Assembly: GCA_021780415.1 (NCBI GenBank) | Contig: JAJXYW010000149.1 | Coordinates: 1-14,238, forward strand | DNA from: Acidobacteriota bacterium | GTDB taxonomy: Bacteria; Acidobacteriota; Terriglobia; Terriglobales; Acidobacteriaceae | Direction: 5' to 3' | Length of the DNA stretch: 14,238 bases | In this document: positions 13,984 through 14,238 of the stretch, in pieces | How positions within the stretch are numbered: position 1 is the first letter of the stretch | How the letters are laid out: each line of letters begins with the position of its first letter | The notes under the pieces: model-generated | The model's database searches: none | Seen by the model: only the letters and a program-made list of their open reading frames with translations | What the model was told of the DNA's origin: nothing | Program-made: the position numbers and the translations under genes

Positions 13984-14238
13984 GCAGGAAGCGGTGCCCG
14001 ATGTGCGGCAAGAAAGCCTTGGAGATTAGACACGAACCTCGCCGCTACGGGCGCGGGATCGACGTGATCCTCATGGACATCGAGGTCCGCCACTGCCAGG
14101 CGTGTGGCGAGGAGTTCGAGGTCATTCCCAACATCGAGCGGCTTCACGAGGCGATCGCCCGGGACCTGGCCAAGTCCGGCCATCGTCTGCGCGCCGGCGA
14201 GGTTCGCTTCCTGCGCACCTACCTCGGGTACTCGAGTG
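13980..14238 (+). CDS. MqsA/YgiT-type zinc-finger antitoxin, partial (runs off the window)
   Basis: The first 86 codons are present and the gene continues past the right edge. The N-terminal zinc finger has Cys6-x2-Cys9 (CPMC) and Cys39-x2-Cys42 (CQAC), spaced as in YgiT/MqsA proteins. A helical linker follows, then GEVRFLRTYLGYS, which fits the beginning of the helix-turn-helix that MqsA-type antitoxins use to bind their own operator. It starts at the ATGA overlap with the toxin gene, giving toxin-then-antitoxin order as in mqsRA. The expected roles are neutralising the toxin and repressing the pair. Completeness of the DNA-binding domain cannot be judged here. Confidence 0.8.
   Translation, partial: MSRKRCPMCGKKALEIRHEPRRYGRGIDVILMDIEVRHCQACGEEFEVIPNIERLHEAIARDLAKSGHRLRAGEVRFLRTYLGYSS

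Noticed and set aside
1..14238. CRISPR array, insertion sequence or rRNA/tRNA genes.
   Set aside because: No regularly spaced repeats, no transposase-like frame and no complete tRNA cloverleaf or rRNA segment was recognised by eye.

Overview
The window is about 14 kb of high-GC bacterial DNA; lines I counted by hand run from roughly 48% to 67% GC. Coding regions are closely packed and use G/C-ending codons. The only taxonomic hints are a secreted lipoprotein with a Leu-Ala-Ser-Cys lipobox that resembles DUF4823 proteins, which suggests a Gram-negative host, and the base composition. I cannot name the organism. The gene content is that of a defence island: three HNH-type nuclease genes or remnants, an HEPN protein, a helicase-nuclease, a type III-like restriction-modification pair and a toxin-antitoxin pair.

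Left part (1-2266). A COG3440-type HNH endonuclease (260-1210) overlaps by ATGA a second HNH-type gene of which only the first 38 codons survive (1207-1323). Immediately after the break lie a small gamma-glutamylcyclotransferase-like gene (1332-1760) and, overlapping it by 22 bp, a gene with an HEPN R-x4-H motif (1739-2266). No convincing gene was found in bases 1-259. A gap of about 306 bp (2267-2572) without a gene separates this block from the next.

Centre (2573-12182). Four same-strand genes with gaps of 16, 48 and 12 bp look like one operon. They are: (1) a 910-residue UvrD-like helicase fused to an AddB/Cas4-like nuclease with a four-cysteine iron-sulfur signature; (2) a 304-residue zinc-ribbon protein of unknown function; (3) an 839-residue Mod-type adenine methyltransferase whose central part has lower GC than its flanks; (4) an 1121-residue Res-type DEAH helicase and PD-(D/E)xK nuclease with a LexA/UmuD-like S24 peptidase domain fused to its C-terminus. 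Catalytic Ser and Lys and an Ala-Ala-Ala-Gly cleavage-like site are all present. This Res-S24 fusion inside a four-gene operon is the most interesting object in the window. My hypothesis is a restriction system whose nuclease is switched by self-cleavage, possibly in response to DNA damage.

Right part (12183-14238). An HNH endonuclease gene appears to be decaying: it has an apparent frameshift, altered HNH residues and a tail running into the convergent neighbour. It faces a minus-strand DUF4823-like lipoprotein gene (12953-13504) that has a plausible promoter. The window ends in a DUF4258-like toxin gene with a poorly defined 5' end and an overlapping MqsA/YgiT-type antitoxin gene cut off by the window edge.
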